This document shows positions 9,211 to 21,284 of a stretch of 64,000 nt of DNA, piece after piece; the stretch's first letter is position 1; each line of letters starts with the position of its first letter. Both the position numbers and the translations under genes were made by a program. The stretch lies in assembly GCF_032062135.1 (NCBI RefSeq), contig NC_092859.1:125090033-125154032 (forward strand), in the 5' to 3' direction. Source of the DNA: Pyxicephalus adspersus (Eukaryota > Chordata > Amphibia > Anura > Pyxicephalidae). Below the pieces are notes generated by a model. The model was not told where the DNA came from, made no database searches, and saw nothing but the letters and a program-made list of their open reading frames with translations.

Positions 9211-12200
9211 GCCCACAACAGGCACCTCTTTCATTAAAAAGGCTATCTATTCACCATAAGGGGCAAAACAAATCTGTGGCATTTTAGTTAAAAAAAAACA
9301 GCACACTGCATGGCATATGCATCTTGTTGCTCTGTAGCTCAGTTGCCAGCTACTGTACCTATGTATTGGGAAATTATTGGAAACACCCATACACTGCAAT
9401 AATGTGTGATACTGCAGCAAATAGGTGTGAATACTGCCGAAAGGTTTTTATTCTGCAAAAAGTTTCATAAAATATACATTTTTTACAAGAACATTAACAT
9501 ATTTGATGATAGCTGTGATGCAGCTCATAAAAACTGAAATCAGATGTATGTATTAAGCAATGGTTAAAATAAAATGTCATTTCTAAATAGACAGTTTGAC
9601 ATTTTCTTTCAAGTGAAATTGTTAGTCAGTCCTCATACTTTTTGGGTACTAAAAGTTAATGAGGAACACCTGAAATGTGCAGACTTCAACTAAAAATAAT
9701 AGATATTATATCATTTAGATAAAAGCAATAGATCTCCTTTGCTCTTTGTTAAGATTTGACGTCAAATAAGATATGTGAGAACAAAGTCCAGAAAAAATTA
9801 CTGTCATCCACCTGAGACTGGCAAAGTCCTTCAGTTTTTCTTTGATCTGCGCAGAGCATGCCCTACAATCTAAATTCAAGCAATTTTTCCACGTTGTGGT
9901 ACATTAGTGGACGGTCCATTGATGTCATATAATCTTAGAAAGAAAATTCATCCTAGAAAAATAATTTTTTTTCATCTGCTGAAAAGAAAAGAAAAAGTAT
10001 GTACTTTTTTGGTGAGCATTATTTGTTACTTACTAGGGATTATCTGGCATTTTCAAAAAGACTTAAAAACTATAACATACTTTACCCTATTCTGAAAATA
10101 CCTACACTTAGAAAAAAAATGCTATTTACTAATAACAGAATATAATCAGCTGAATAAATATACTATTTTACATATTGAAATAAATAGTATTTAGTATAAT
10201 ATCTAGTGTACCGAGGGATCAAAATACTAGATACCCTCTTGAAATTTCTTAAAGTTATTGCAGTTGTCTAAAAAAGTAAAATATGTATTTTAAAATATTT
10301 TCCAGTGTTAAATAGAACCAGAATGGGGATTTTTATATTGCTGACAGGGTTGCCAATGGAATGTCCATAAAAAATAAAAATAGAAAAATATGGGACTATA
10401 GGTCTGATAGTCTTATATTTAAGGTGATACGTCTCAATTAGGATCATACTGCAACCCTAAAAAGGGGAAAATTATAATATATTATTAATAATAGTCTTTC
10501 TCATTGTAATATTAGTCTTTCCATTGCCATGGTGCATTTCCCTTAATGTCCCCAAACAACTCTGCCCTCGAGCCTTTCAACCTGGTAAACCCACTTTACA
10601 ACCTAAGATGACAATTGGTCCTTGGACCTCTCACTATCCAGGGTGAAGTTAATATAACCCCTCATCTCTGCCCCCTATTTTATCCCCTAACCCCATCCTT
10701 ACCTCCACCCCATTCCCCACCAATCCCCAAGCTGAATTTTCTACAACCCCAAAACAACTTTTAATTCTAACCTGTGTGCTCACCCAGTTATGTAGGAGCT
10801 TCTTCTAAGCTCCCTTAGATCGTTCAGCTCCAGACCTGTCTATAAATGTGCACAGGCCTGTGCATACATTTAGGATGACAAAAACATTTGCAGTATGACA
10901 AAGAAGGTGAAAAACTAGGCCCAGCTGGATTATGGGTTGTAGATTTATACTCTATAAAAATAACGTAAGCAATGATTTATTTATTTTAATAATTGCTTTA
11001 TTAATATACTGCTATAAAGATGAAATCCTGCTGTTCCTGGTACTGAGCACTACTAGGTATCACTCATTTACCTTATTTGTCCTGGTGACCTCTGTGACTA
11101 GGACTGAAAAGGAAGGACAATCCAAACTTTTGAGATTCCATCTGTGCTGAATAGAGTGTAAATCTTGCAGTGGGGACACTTGTCATAACAAATGTCTAAA
11201 TAGGGATTTCCGTTACTTTGGAGAGACTTCCTCCCATATCCCAATGTAAAGTTACCCAATAGAACACACATGACAAAAAGAAAAACAATTCTGACAAGGT
11301 TTAAAACCTTTACTATCTTACAAAATTAAGCTTTGGACTTAGGTTTGATTATTTAATAAAATTTGCCTTACAACATTAGCAGACACATTGGAGTTTCACC
11401 TGACATTAAAAAGGCTGTCTGGCTAAAGTGCTCACATATTTTGCATATTTTTCCCCCAGCTGGACTGAGACTAAATCACAGTATCTGTAAAACCAGTTTG
11501 ATTTATGTCACATAACAGTGCTATTTCATCTCTAAATCAGTCAGCTTGTTTTTGTGCCACCAGCTGACCTTCAAGAACCTGGCATGCTGTGAAATGTTCA
11601 CCACAGCAGTGGATATTAAAAATATATTTTATTGCAAACATCAAAATTCTAATCATGATAGATGCCAGAGCAAAAAGGATAAGTTGTCTAGTTTATATAA
11701 ATTTATAAAGCAGTGTCATTTTCCCTTTTTAGTTTTATTTTTAGGATGCCTGCCCATGTACTGTATCATCATAGCTTCAGCTTTGGTGTTTGACCAGAGG
11801 CTAAAAATATACAATCTGCATATTTAAAATTCTGTTTTGTAGTATGCTGTTATGACTTTCAATTCCTTTTCTCTACCACATTGCACCACTATGATAAATG
11901 TCCAATGGTAAACTCTGCATTTAGCAGCATAAGACATGTTGTAAATAGTAAACATGAAAAATACTTACCACTATTCCTTTTTTATCTTCCTCTATTCAAA
12001 TTTAGAGCAAGAAGTTCAGTTTGGGGTTCTTTTTTATATAAAGCTCTATTAGGTTTCAATACTTAAAAAAAAAAAAAAAAAAAACATGAAAGTCAGCACA
12101 ACAAAAATATAATCTAACAAGGTAATGTATACTGGAGTTCACTAACTGAAGACACCTTCAGTGTCCCCCTTTACATACATGCAACTAATTTTACTTATCT

Positions 12201-13112
12201 ATGGTTTGACAAAGGGGCCTTTTGAGCCTCCAAAAGCTATATGTTGGCTTTGTTGGAGTCCTTTGGTAAATTTATCCCTACGCTATCCAAAGCTAATAAG
12301 CAAAATCATTAGCTTGAAGATCTAACCTTATGTGAAACAGTTGTTGATATCTTCAGTGGTTGGTTGGTGTTCATATGCAAAAACATGGCTTGGTTCTGTT
12401 TCCTAAAGCTCTTTTTTTATTAATTTAGCCACCACAAACTGTATTAGTAATTTGGAACTAAATATAATCACAGAAACCTTTTGTACAGAATTACCCATCC
12501 CCTACACATTTTCTAAATATGTATTTTATGGTTACATCAAATTCATAAATCATCTAGTTCAGTCAAAATTATCAATGACATACTACTGTATAAGATGTAT
12601 TATATGATGCTATTTTTGTTACAGTTACAAGATGGAGAATCAATACCTATTTCTCCTTGTTCATTAAATCAGAGAGAATTAAGATTCAGGACAGCAAGGC
12701 CGCAGAATGTCTGATGCAAAGATTACATATATCTATGTCTGATACTGATAACCCTTTGCTATCCACTAGGTCTTCTAGACCTCTTTGTTCTATATTCCCT
12801 ATTCTTACCTAGAGATTGATACATCTGCATCTAATAAATGCATCCCTGAGTCTGCCATCTCCACAAAGCAGGCAGCTGGATAAAGGGAGATACCAGTTTT
12901 TGATACTGATGTATATGTGGCACTGTAATCAAACTATTGATGTTTTTTTCCCCAGTGGTTTTATGTATATAGTTCTGAGCAGACTCACACAATTCACTAT
13001 ACTATGCAGAGTTCATGAACCTGCACACAATTAGGCAAATAAAAAAAGAATTGAAAAAGATTTGTTCATTTGCCTAATATGTAAACCTTTTTCGAACACT
13101 ACAGCAGGCACA
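9211..13112. other. intergenic, nothing recognised
   Basis: About 3.9 kb without a recognisable gene. It includes a pyrimidine-rich segment at about 10540-10760 with runs of CCCC, and a 20-base-plus A run near 12064-12084 that could mark a retroposed 3' end, although no source element is visible beside it. Confidence 0.5.
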
Positions 13113-13353
13113 GGGCCTTATTTATTAAAGTTCTCCAGAACTGGAGGAGACTAATATGGGGGAACCTGGGTGATCCATCAAACCTAGAATGGATCTGGTT
13201 CATGATTGAAAAAATGTGCCAACCAATAGAAAATTAAATCCAACAGCAAATAAGAAATCCATTCCAGTTTTGATGGATCACCCAGGTTCTCTTGTGATAG
13301 CCTGTCTTCTCCCGTATTGAAGAACTCCATCAGTTCTTTAGAATAAGTCAGGT
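13113..13353. repeat. palindromic MITE, copy 2
   Basis: Begins GGGCCTTATTTATTAAAG and ends GAATAAGTCAGGT. The internal arms 'aacctgggtgatccatc' and 'gatggatcacccaggtt' are near-exact reverse complements. Same family as 515-748. Confidence 0.85.
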
Positions 13354-13805
13354 GTCCAGGTTTTGTGAGTCTTTTTTAGCTTGTGATCCCCATGGCTGGA
13401 CAGTTGCCTTTATAAGTATCTTTGGGCAAACAGATAGCACTAAACACCCAAACAGAGCTTTTAGGTTTTCATTTACAAAATTATTTTTTGGTACTAGCAT
13501 CCCTTGGAGACCTTCCTCAAATGCAGACATGGATATGAAAAAAAAAAAATATGTTAAACCTTCACTATTCTGCCCACTTTACATTTTCTATATTTGTAGT
13601 ATAAATTGTCCGCAGGTTGATGAAGCCACTTGCTATATTGAACTCCCACATGACACTAGGGAAAATAAAATGATTCTATATACTGCAGACTAAGACAGTT
13701 CTGGAGTTGTTTTTTTTTTTACCCTTCTCCTTATATCTGTAGAAAATGGTAAAGAAAATATTGGTAAAAGGGCACATTGGGTATTAGCAGCAGTATCAGG
13801 TGTGT
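13354..13805. other. spacer between MITE and hAT region
   Basis: Holds a 113-codon open frame on the plus strand (13352-13693) with no recognisable domain. Probably chance. Confidence 0.4.
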
Positions 13806-14036
13806 GATACCTCTTGCTATTACCAAAGAAGCCCATTTGGTACAAAAAAAATTTTGTCCTACTATAAAAAATTACAGATATTTTGATGTTTGATACCTTT
13901 TGCTATTTACCAAAGAAGTCCGTTTGGTACAGAAAAATTTCTGTCCTAGTATAAAAAAATACAGATATTTCAGTGTTTGATACCTGTTCCTATTTACCAA
14001 AGAAACCGTTTGTTACAGGTGCATTTTTGCCAGAAT
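13806..14036 (+). repeat. 86-bp tandem repeat, about 2.7 units
   Basis: Units start GATACC at 13806, 13892 and 13979 and share 'tttaccaaagaagtccgtt'-like sequence followed by an A/T-rich half with TTTTGTCCTA. The spacing is 86 and 87 bases; the third unit is partial. The array ends immediately before the hAT transposase reading frame, so it may be subterminal or promoter sequence of that element. Confidence 0.85.
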
Positions 14037-14045
14037 AAGTAAAAG

Positions 14046-16265
14046 ATGAGCGATAGATGCAGGGAAAGGCGTGGTGTTGCGCGACCTGCTGAATCTGGCA
14101 GGGGACATACTCCCCGGGAGTCCACCACTGTAGGACAGCAGCACACTGTTAGAGACAGCAGGACAAGTTGTCAAACAGGCCTGAGATGTGTGCGGAGCAC
14201 CAGTATGCTGGTAGATGTATTGAGAGGGCAGGATACAATCATACAGTCACGTCATGTGGAGAGTATTGTGGACTGGGTCTCAGGGGCCTCAAGTGCAGCA
14301 GGCTCTTCTTCTGCAGCAGCAGCAGCAACCAGCACAGCTGTTACAGCAGCAACGACAGGAGTTAGCTAATTAGTGGCTAATGTGCCTGTACCTCTTGATG
14401 ACTCTCCCTTGTTGTTTGGCTTAGATGAAAATGAGGATGATGATGACCATGATGTCACCTGGAAACCACCGGTGCATGTAAAGGCTAGCAGCAGTTCCAA
14501 AACAGATGTGGAGCAAAGGCAGCAGCAACAGACTGGGAATGGAAGGGACCGCCAATCTCCCCCATGTGAGTCCCAAAGAAGAGACAGAGGAGTGGGCACA
14601 AGCAGGGGAACAGCCAGAGATTATGTGACCGTGGGGGAGGTGGAGCTGGAACCGACGCAGGGCACTCAGCAGACGCCGAGGCAGGCAAAGAAAAAGTGCA
14701 TCAGAGTGGTTGCACACACATCTCCAGTGTGGTCCTTTTTCACGCTGAAGGACAATGACGGGTGCGTAGGAAAATGCATTCTGTGCCGCAGGCACATTCT
14801 CAGAGGACACGCCGGATCACATTTGGGTACAACATCCCTGCTTTCCCCACTTGCGCAAGAACCACAAGCCAAAGTGGGAGCAGTACTTGCGTTCTCTTGA
14901 AGGAGGTGCAACCACATCATCGTCTCCTCTTCCACCTCCATTGAGTCCTTCTCCACCTCCAACTGTTATTGCTAGTATGTCTCAGGAGGTTGGTGCCAGC
15001 CAGACTTCCAGCTGCGATGAAGTATCAGCTTCTGCCCACAGGTTGCATGGCGTCAGACGCTCCCGTAGCCCCCAGTCACTTCAGCCCACTCTACTGGAGT
15101 TCTGCACAAGGCATCAGGCTATGGGCCCAACCAACAAAAGAGTCATTGAACTCAATTCCCATATAGCCAAACTACTGGCCTTGCAGCTACTGCAGTTGCT
15201 ACTGCATTGTGGACTCAGCTCCCTTCTGTGACCTGATGGCCTGTGCCGAGCGAGGGTGGAATATTTCAAGCAGGATGGTGTCCTTGGGGAGAAACTGTGA
15301 CTAGTTGGAACTCCACCCTGCACATGCTCCAGCGCCTGTGTGAGAAAAAGCTAGCCATCCACCATTACTTGGTCAGAGTGTTTCATGGAGGCAGCAGGGC
15401 CTTTGGTACAGCCACACAACTGAGCTATTTTACCAGTGACCAGTGGCTGCAGATGCCTGCATTGTGCGGGCGATGGAACAACAGGAACTGCTGCAGCTTG
15501 AAGAGGAGGTGGTGGGTGATGATGAGGAAGATGTTTTGGTGCCTACTGAGGGACAGGAGGAGGATCAGCCCAGGGAACCCCTCTTTCATATGTGTATCCA
15601 CATGTTGCTATGCCTACGGATGGACCCCTGCATTTGCAGCATCAAAAAACAGGATGATTACTGGCTGGCTACCGTTCTTGATCACCGCTACAAAGACAAA
15701 ATGTCACAGTTTATAACCAACCCGCCTGAGCAGAATACTATGCGATCGGCTGTGTGAGGAGTTCCGCGCACCATATTCCACACAGGGAGCTCAGGCGGAC
15801 ACTGCCTCCACCGTATCCTGCTGTAGTGGCAGCAGCAGCAGTAGTGGCAGCAGGCTTCACACATCCAAAAGTCCAGGCCAAAGAAGGGGGGATTATCTGG
15901 ATGCCTGGCGAAACTTGATGCGGCCACCTCAAACAAGTGAAGTACGGGGGCATAACCATTGAGAATGGATGGAAGCGTGTGGTGCATGATTACATTGGCT
16001 CTTTTCTGGCTGGTGGTGGTGGTGTTGATGACAGCAGTTATGAGAAGGATGCCTGTCCTGACAGTAGTGACGCCATTCATTTTTGGGTCAACAGGCTTAA
16101 AATCTGTCTGCAGTTGGCACAGTATTCCATCAAGCTTTTTTTCATGCCTGGCATCCAGTGTTCTGGACCTTCAGTGCCATTGGTACAGTGGTCACAGACA
16201 ACTGATCAAGACTGTCGCCAGAAAATGTGAATCGCCTCACCTTTTTGAAAATGAATGAAAGGTGG
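14046..16265 (+). pseudogene. hAT transposase pseudogene (BED zinc finger)
   Basis: The N-terminus is low-complexity, Ala/Ser/Gln-rich and acidic, with an in-frame TAA at 14367-14369. A BED finger follows: SPVWSFF and CILC at about 14721-14790, then after a frameshift near 14845 HLRKNH supplies the two His. SLQPTLLEFCTRHQ and IELNSHIAKLL (about 15080-15180) match the segment before the catalytic core. The next recognisable block is WNSTLHMLQRL (about 15304-15340), the hAT RW region. Normally some 300 residues separate these; here only a few tens of codons do, so the part expected to hold the first two catalytic Asp is deleted. Then come LATVLDHRYKDK (about 15664-15700), a FWVNRLK...LAQYSIK dimerisation segment (about 16080-16140) and PENVNRLTFLKMNERW (16218-16265). 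Several frameshifts; inactive. Confidence 0.85.
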
Positions 16266-16439
16266 GTTACTAACAACTATCATATCCCCACTGCAAATGT
16301 TACTGATTGACTGACACAAGGACTGGCCAACCAAGATGCCTCTATGAACCAACACTGCTCCTGTGCTGAGTCTGTGGCTAGCTATCACCAACACCATGTC
16401 AGCTGAGCCTGTCTCGGTTGAATTTTCCTGCTAGTTATC

Positions 16440-18830
16440 AAAACGTCCAGGGGTGGCATTGATCACCAATGTCATGCTTGCCATTGTGCCAGCTACCAAT
16501 ATACTTTACATTTCTGCTTCTTCCGGGAGGCCAACAAACTGCAGATGAAAACCCCCAGTACTGCCACACTGATAGGTACCATTGCCTTTGCCTAATTTTT
16601 CAGCTAAGTATTGTAAGATTGAGGGTTGGCATTCATGTCATACACTTTATGATGCAAACTAGCAATATCGTCTACCTTCCTACGGCTTCCGGCACCGCAG
16701 ACCACAACAACAGTGCTGGAGCACAAAACATCTTGGTCTGGCCCTTCTATGTTTAATCATAAATTTCAGATATTTGTATTACACACTTCTGGGTGGCATT
16801 GACGATGAACTACACCCAGCTCTAGATGCCAGTTACCAATGCAGCCCCTGCTCCGTCTCAGGGCTCATCGCCTCCTCCTCCTCTTGCTGCTGCTGCCGCC
16901 TGTCAGTACTCCATTCACTAAAATTGTACACTTCTGGGTGGCATTGATATATGCACTACACACAGCTCTAGATGCTAGTTACCAATGCGATCCCCATTCT
17001 GTCTCAGGGCCCACCGCCTTTTCATACTGCTGCTGCTGTCGCCTGTCAGTACTCCATTCACTAAAATTGTACACTTCTGAGTAGCATTGATGTACTACAC
17101 CCAGGTCTAGATGCCAGTTACCAATCCGGTCAAAGCTCCATCTCAGGGCCCACCATGTCCTCTTGCTGCTGCTGCTACTGCCTGTCAATACTCCATTCAC
17201 TGACATAGTACACTTCTGGGTGGCATTGATGATGCGCAACACCCAGCTCTAGATGCCAGTTACCAATGCGTCCCTGCTCCCTCTTGGGGCCCACCATCTC
17301 CTCCTGCTGCTGCCGCCTATCAGTACTCCATTCACTAAAATTGTACACTTCTGGGTGGCATTGACAATGCACTACACCCAGCTCTAGATGCCAGTTATCA
17401 ATGCGNNNNNNNNNNNNNNNNNNNNNNNNNNNNNNNNNNNNNNNNNNNNNNNNNNNNNNNNNNNNNNNNNNNNNNNNNNNNNNNNNNNNNNNNNNNNNNN
17501 NNNNNNNNNNNNNNNNNNNNNNNNNNNNNNNNNNNNNNNNNNNNNNNNNNNNNNNNNNNNNNNNNNNNNNNNNNNNNNNNNNNNNNNNNNNNNNNNNNNN
17601 NNNNNNNNNNNNNNNNNNNNNNNNNNNNNNNNNNNNNNNNNNNNNNNNNNNNNNNNNNNNNNNNNNNNNNNNNNNNNNNNNNNNNNNNNNNNNNNNNNNN
17701 NNNNNNNNNNNNNNNNNNNNNNNNNNNNNNNNNNNNNNNNNNNNNNNNNNNNNNNNNNNNNNNNNNNNNNNNNNNNNNNNNNNNNNNNNNNNNNNNNNNN
17801 NNNNNNNNNNNNNNNNNNNNNNNNNNNNNNNNNNNNNNNNNNNNNNNNNNNNNNNNNNNNNNNNNNNNNNNNNNNNNNNNNNNNNNNNNNNNNNNNNNNN
17901 NNNNNNNNNNNNNNNNNNNNNNNNNNNNNNNNNNNNNNNNNNNNNNNNNNNNNNNNNNNNNNNNNNNNNNNNNNNNNNNNNNNNNNNNNNNNNNNNNNNN
18001 NNNNNNNNNNNNNNNNNNNNNNNNNNNNNNNNNNNNNNNNNNNNNNNNNNNNNNNNNNNNNNNNNNNNNNNNNNNNNNNNNNNNNNNNNNNNNNNNNNNN
18101 NNNNNNNNNNNNNNNNNNNNNNNNNNNNNNNNNNNNNNNNNNNNNNNNNNNNNNNNNNNNNNNNNNNNNNNNNNNNNNNNNNNNNNNNNNNNNNNNNNNN
18201 NNNNNNNNNNNNNNNNNNNNNNNNNNNNNNNNNNNNNNNNNNNNNNNNNNNNNNNNNNNNNNNNNNNNNNNNNNNNNNNNNNNNNNNNNNNNNNNNNNNN
18301 NNNNNNNNNNNNNNGATGCTAATTACCAATGCGGTCCATGCTCTATCTGAGGGCCAACCACCTCCTCTTGCTCCTGCTGCCCGCTGTCAGTACTCCAATT
18401 ACTAAAATTGTACCCTTCTGGGTGGCATTGATGATGCACTACACCCAGCTCTAGATGCCAGTTACCAATGCTGTCCTTGGTCTGTCTCAGGGCCCACCTG
18501 CTGCTGCCGCCTGTCAGTACTCCATTTACAAAACGTGTATTACACACTTCTGGGTGGCAATGACAATGTACTACAGCCAGCTCCCCATGACACTTACCAC
18601 TTACTTGCGGTCTCCCTGGCAAAAGCTGACCAGAAGCCACACACTGCTACTGCTCTCCCTGACCCACGCTCCATCTCTGGTCCTCCATCCTTTTGTCTCA
18701 CGTCACTGCGCTACTTGTTCACAACTTTATGGGTGGCATTTCTAACACATGTCATCCAGGTCATGATGCCAGCTAACAATGCGGTCTCCTGCTGTTTTGA
18801 CGGCAGTGACTGCTGCTAGTGAGTTGACAT
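16440..18830 (+). repeat. 130-145 bp tandem array, interrupted by gap
   Basis: Clear units start CACTTCTGGGTGGCATTGA at 16784, 16929, 17072, 17211 and 17346, then 18413 and 18545 after the gap. Spacings of 145, 143, 139, 135 and 132 are visible. Each unit contains 'cagctctagatgccagtta', 'tcagggcccacc', a CTG-trinucleotide tract of varying length, and 'tcagtactccattcacta'. More decayed units flank the core at about 16440-16780 and 18600-18830. Much of the length variation comes from the CTG tract. The array lies between the transposase and the right terminal repeat. Confidence 0.92.
17406..18314. other. assembly gap (909 N)
   Basis: A run of N inside the tandem array. If the gap size is real it would hold six to seven more units. 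Open frames that seem to cross it are artefacts of N translation. Confidence 0.99.
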
Positions 18831-19059
18831 GTAGCACCACCCTTTCTCAATGTCCTAATGTTTATTCTGCCTTCTGTACTCTGTCCATCACACAAAAATC
18901 CTATTTGCCTGCTGTCATTTTGCCTGCCATTTTCTTGAAAACCACAAGGTCTTTTGGAATATTTTTATTTTTCCCTCGTTGCCACTGTTCTCCTACACAT
19001 ACTTAGCAAATTTGGTGGTTCTAACATGTATAGGGGCTTTGCTATTAATGCTTAAATTC

Positions 19060-19166
19060 GGCCCATTGACTTTAAAAGAATTTGCCGAATCGGTTCGCCA
19101 AAATGTTGCAGACCCATCGGAAGTTTGAGGAAATCGGAAGGTCAGAGGCCTTCTCGCTCATCCCTA
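19060..19166 (-). repeat. hAT-like right terminal repeat region
   Basis: The minus strand starts at 19166 with CTAGGGATGAGCGAGAAGG and runs through CGGTTCGCCAAA-type complement to 'agtcaatgggccgaattta'. GGGATG starts followed by TTCG-rich sequence are common at hAT ends. The eight bases outside (19167-19174, TGGTCACC) would be the target duplication, but I found no partner on the left. Confidence 0.5.
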
Positions 19167-19304
19167 GTGGTCACCAGGGCAAATAGAGAGATGAGATATT
19201 TCCAGATTTACTATATACTCTATCCATAAAACAATAACTTTAAATACACCTGTTGGTTCCAAAGCATAGTAAATTTGTGAAAAAGGACATTAATCCTTTA
19301 TGGC
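19167..19304. other. short spacer
   Basis: AT-rich, nothing recognised. Confidence 0.4.
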
Positions 19305-19369
19305 ATGCGTCTTGCATGCCACAAATATAGAAATGGCAAATTTCTATAATTGTGGCATGCAAGACCCAT
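19305..19369. repeat. 30-bp inverted repeat (hairpin)
   Basis: Left arm 19305-19334 and right arm 19340-19369 are complementary at 28 of 30 positions around the 5-base loop GGCAA. The arms carry GTCTTGCATGCCACAA and its complement. No other copy was seen in the window. It could be a small palindromic element remnant or an RNA hairpin. Confidence 0.9.
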
Positions 19370-20408
19370 ATCTATTGTGTTCATTTTTTTTTATTTGTGT
19401 TTATAAGAAAATATAAGTTTTCCATTGCAGTTACTGCATGTATTAGCCATCCATTTCCCATAACTCAGCAGAAGATACCATATGTCTCACCTGAGAGCTT
19501 CTATGATTATTCTCATGGGTTTTACCCTAAGCCCTACTTTTGTTTTGTCTCTTCTCATTCATGCAAATGATCTATATAAAGAAAACCTCAGCGACACTCA
19601 GTGCAGGTGTACAGGAGGTTCTGCAAAGATACTTAGGACAAAGTACCCAATAAATCCTCAAAACATGCATTCCATGTGAAGGAGTTCTGCTAAACTGCCC
19701 AATTAGTAAAATCATTGTCATTCTTGATTTCGGGTACTGGAAATAAAAGGACAGACCACAGCTGGAACATTCTGTTTTCTTTTTTTCTTAAGAACTTTGA
19801 GCATCTGTTTTTGATTATCATTTGTTCGGTGATGTGCAGTATATTAATTTCTTAAATTATAGAGTGCAGGCAGTGCTGGAACATGATGCTGAAATCAATC
19901 CTACACAAAACTCCTTTCTGAAATGCACTTATGTCATAATCTCTTTCCATCAGTGTTGTTGTTTACTCTTCTGTTACATATAACCCAAAGCTTTTTCATC
20001 TTTAGTTGCTTCAACATGCTTCCAAATCTGCAAAAAACTATTGCAGCACAAAGCATTATATTATCCCCTTCTGTATTATAGAATCCAAACAGCACACATA
20101 TAGGTAAGAATATATACAGTATATTTAAAAAAAACAACAACACTACATTTTAATCAGTATTGTTAAATTGATGCTCACAATTTTATTAAAAAATGTATCT
20201 TTTTAAAATGACTAATATATTATTATTATACTAATAATAAAACAGAGTATAATTGCACTGCATGGTGCCATATTAAAGAAATTGAAAATGTTTTCTGTGA
20301 AAAGGATCCACATATCTTTGAAAGATTCTTGTACAGTTTGCATTTAGACTTGTGGCATTGTATTTTTGTATACTTATAATTCAGAAAAAAGGTTAGCATG
20401 TTTTTAGG

Positions 20409-20446
<38 letters not shown>

Positions 20447-21202
20447 TTCATGCAAAGAGTTATACGTTAGGAAAGAGGATACACATTCATATGATACACA
20501 TTAAAAATAATGACAGAAGTTTATGTTTTTGAAGGCTTCTTTTTAAGTGGCCCTAGCCTGTCATTGACATGTAACCCAGAGGCTTTGCTTTGTTCCTCCT
20601 CTTCCCACCACAGAATCCCAGAACAAAAAAGGAGATAGGGTAGAGAATTGTATTTGCTACATCAACAGCCTAGAATTGGGCCCCACATGTAAGAAGGAGA
20701 AAGTGGGTAGTACTGGGAGAAAACGCCGTTGCACAGGACCAAGGAGAGATGTGGCCTGAGGGTGGCTGGCAACAAGTGCAAGGAGGTCAGGCTAAGGAGA
20801 TATTCAGATACAAGAGGGCTGTGATTCCCCAGAGACAGTGCAGCTGGCAGACAATACCCAGCTTTCTATTTGGCTATAAAGAAAGGAAGCAGTAGACCAG
20901 CAATGGCCACTAGCCACCATGGATAAGTTAAAGGGGCACTCTAGTCACAAAGAGACACCTCAGGACCATGCAGTCTATACTGCATCCTCTTCCATTTAAA
21001 ACCACAATATTAAAGAACATGTGACACCAATGAGGAAGGACTGTGAGTCTCTGTATTCAAAAAGAACCACAACAATCAGTCCAATACATATTATTTTAAT
21101 CCTTATCTATGCTGCTCCAGTAAAGAATTAAGTCAATCTAATAAATATGGCATAAACAAAAAAGTTTTGCAGTGTCTAACTACCCAGTTTAATAGACAAA
21201 GG
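19370..21202. other. intergenic, with (TA)n microsatellite
   Basis: No gene was recognised. A (TA)n run lies at about 20414-20444. A GC-richer block at about 20560-20960 could be an old repeat, but no second copy is present here. Confidence 0.5.
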
Positions 21203-21284
21203 TTATTATTATTATTATTAATATTATAATAAACAGTATTTATATAGCGCCAACATATCACACAGCGCTGTACATTAAATAGGT
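21203..21284 (-). repeat. SINE tail fragment
   Basis: Contains the complement of TGTACAGCGCTGTGTGATATG and TTGGCGCTATATAAAT, followed on the minus strand by (TAA)n. This is the 3' tail seen at 1525-1850, in inverse orientation. Confidence 0.8.

Larger units (their letters stand above)
13806..19166 (+). mobile_element. hAT-type DNA transposon, degenerate
   Basis: A BED-finger transposase pseudogene is followed by a tandem array and then a terminal-repeat-like sequence. That right end, read on the minus strand, begins CTAGGGATGAGCGAGAAGGC and continues into TTCGGCAAATTC-like sequence, the style of hAT terminal repeats in fish and frogs. The plausible right boundary is 19166. No matching left terminal repeat was found, so the left boundary (set here at the 86-bp repeat) is uncertain and may be truncated. 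Its length is unknown because a 909-base gap lies inside. Confidence 0.6.

Noticed and set aside
13600..13720. Left terminal repeat of the hAT element at a CTAGGGA near 13657
   Set aside because: Only seven bases match the right end, and the flanking eight bases do not match TGGTCACC.
14046..14056. GATGAGCGA at the transposase start as a left terminal repeat
   Set aside because: A nine-base match to the right end is not supported by neighbouring sequence and coincides with the start codon context.
14046..16265. Domesticated ZBED-type host gene
   Set aside because: In-frame stop, several frameshifts and loss of the catalytic region indicate a dead transposon rather than a maintained gene.
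17175..18405. Three long open frames across the N run (minus 17175-18329; plus 17388-18350 and 17401-18405)
   Set aside because: They consist almost wholly of untranslatable N. They are gap artefacts.
16784..18545. CRISPR array
   Set aside because: Units are 130-145 bases with similar, not unique, interiors, and the genome is vertebrate-like. It is a tandem repeat.
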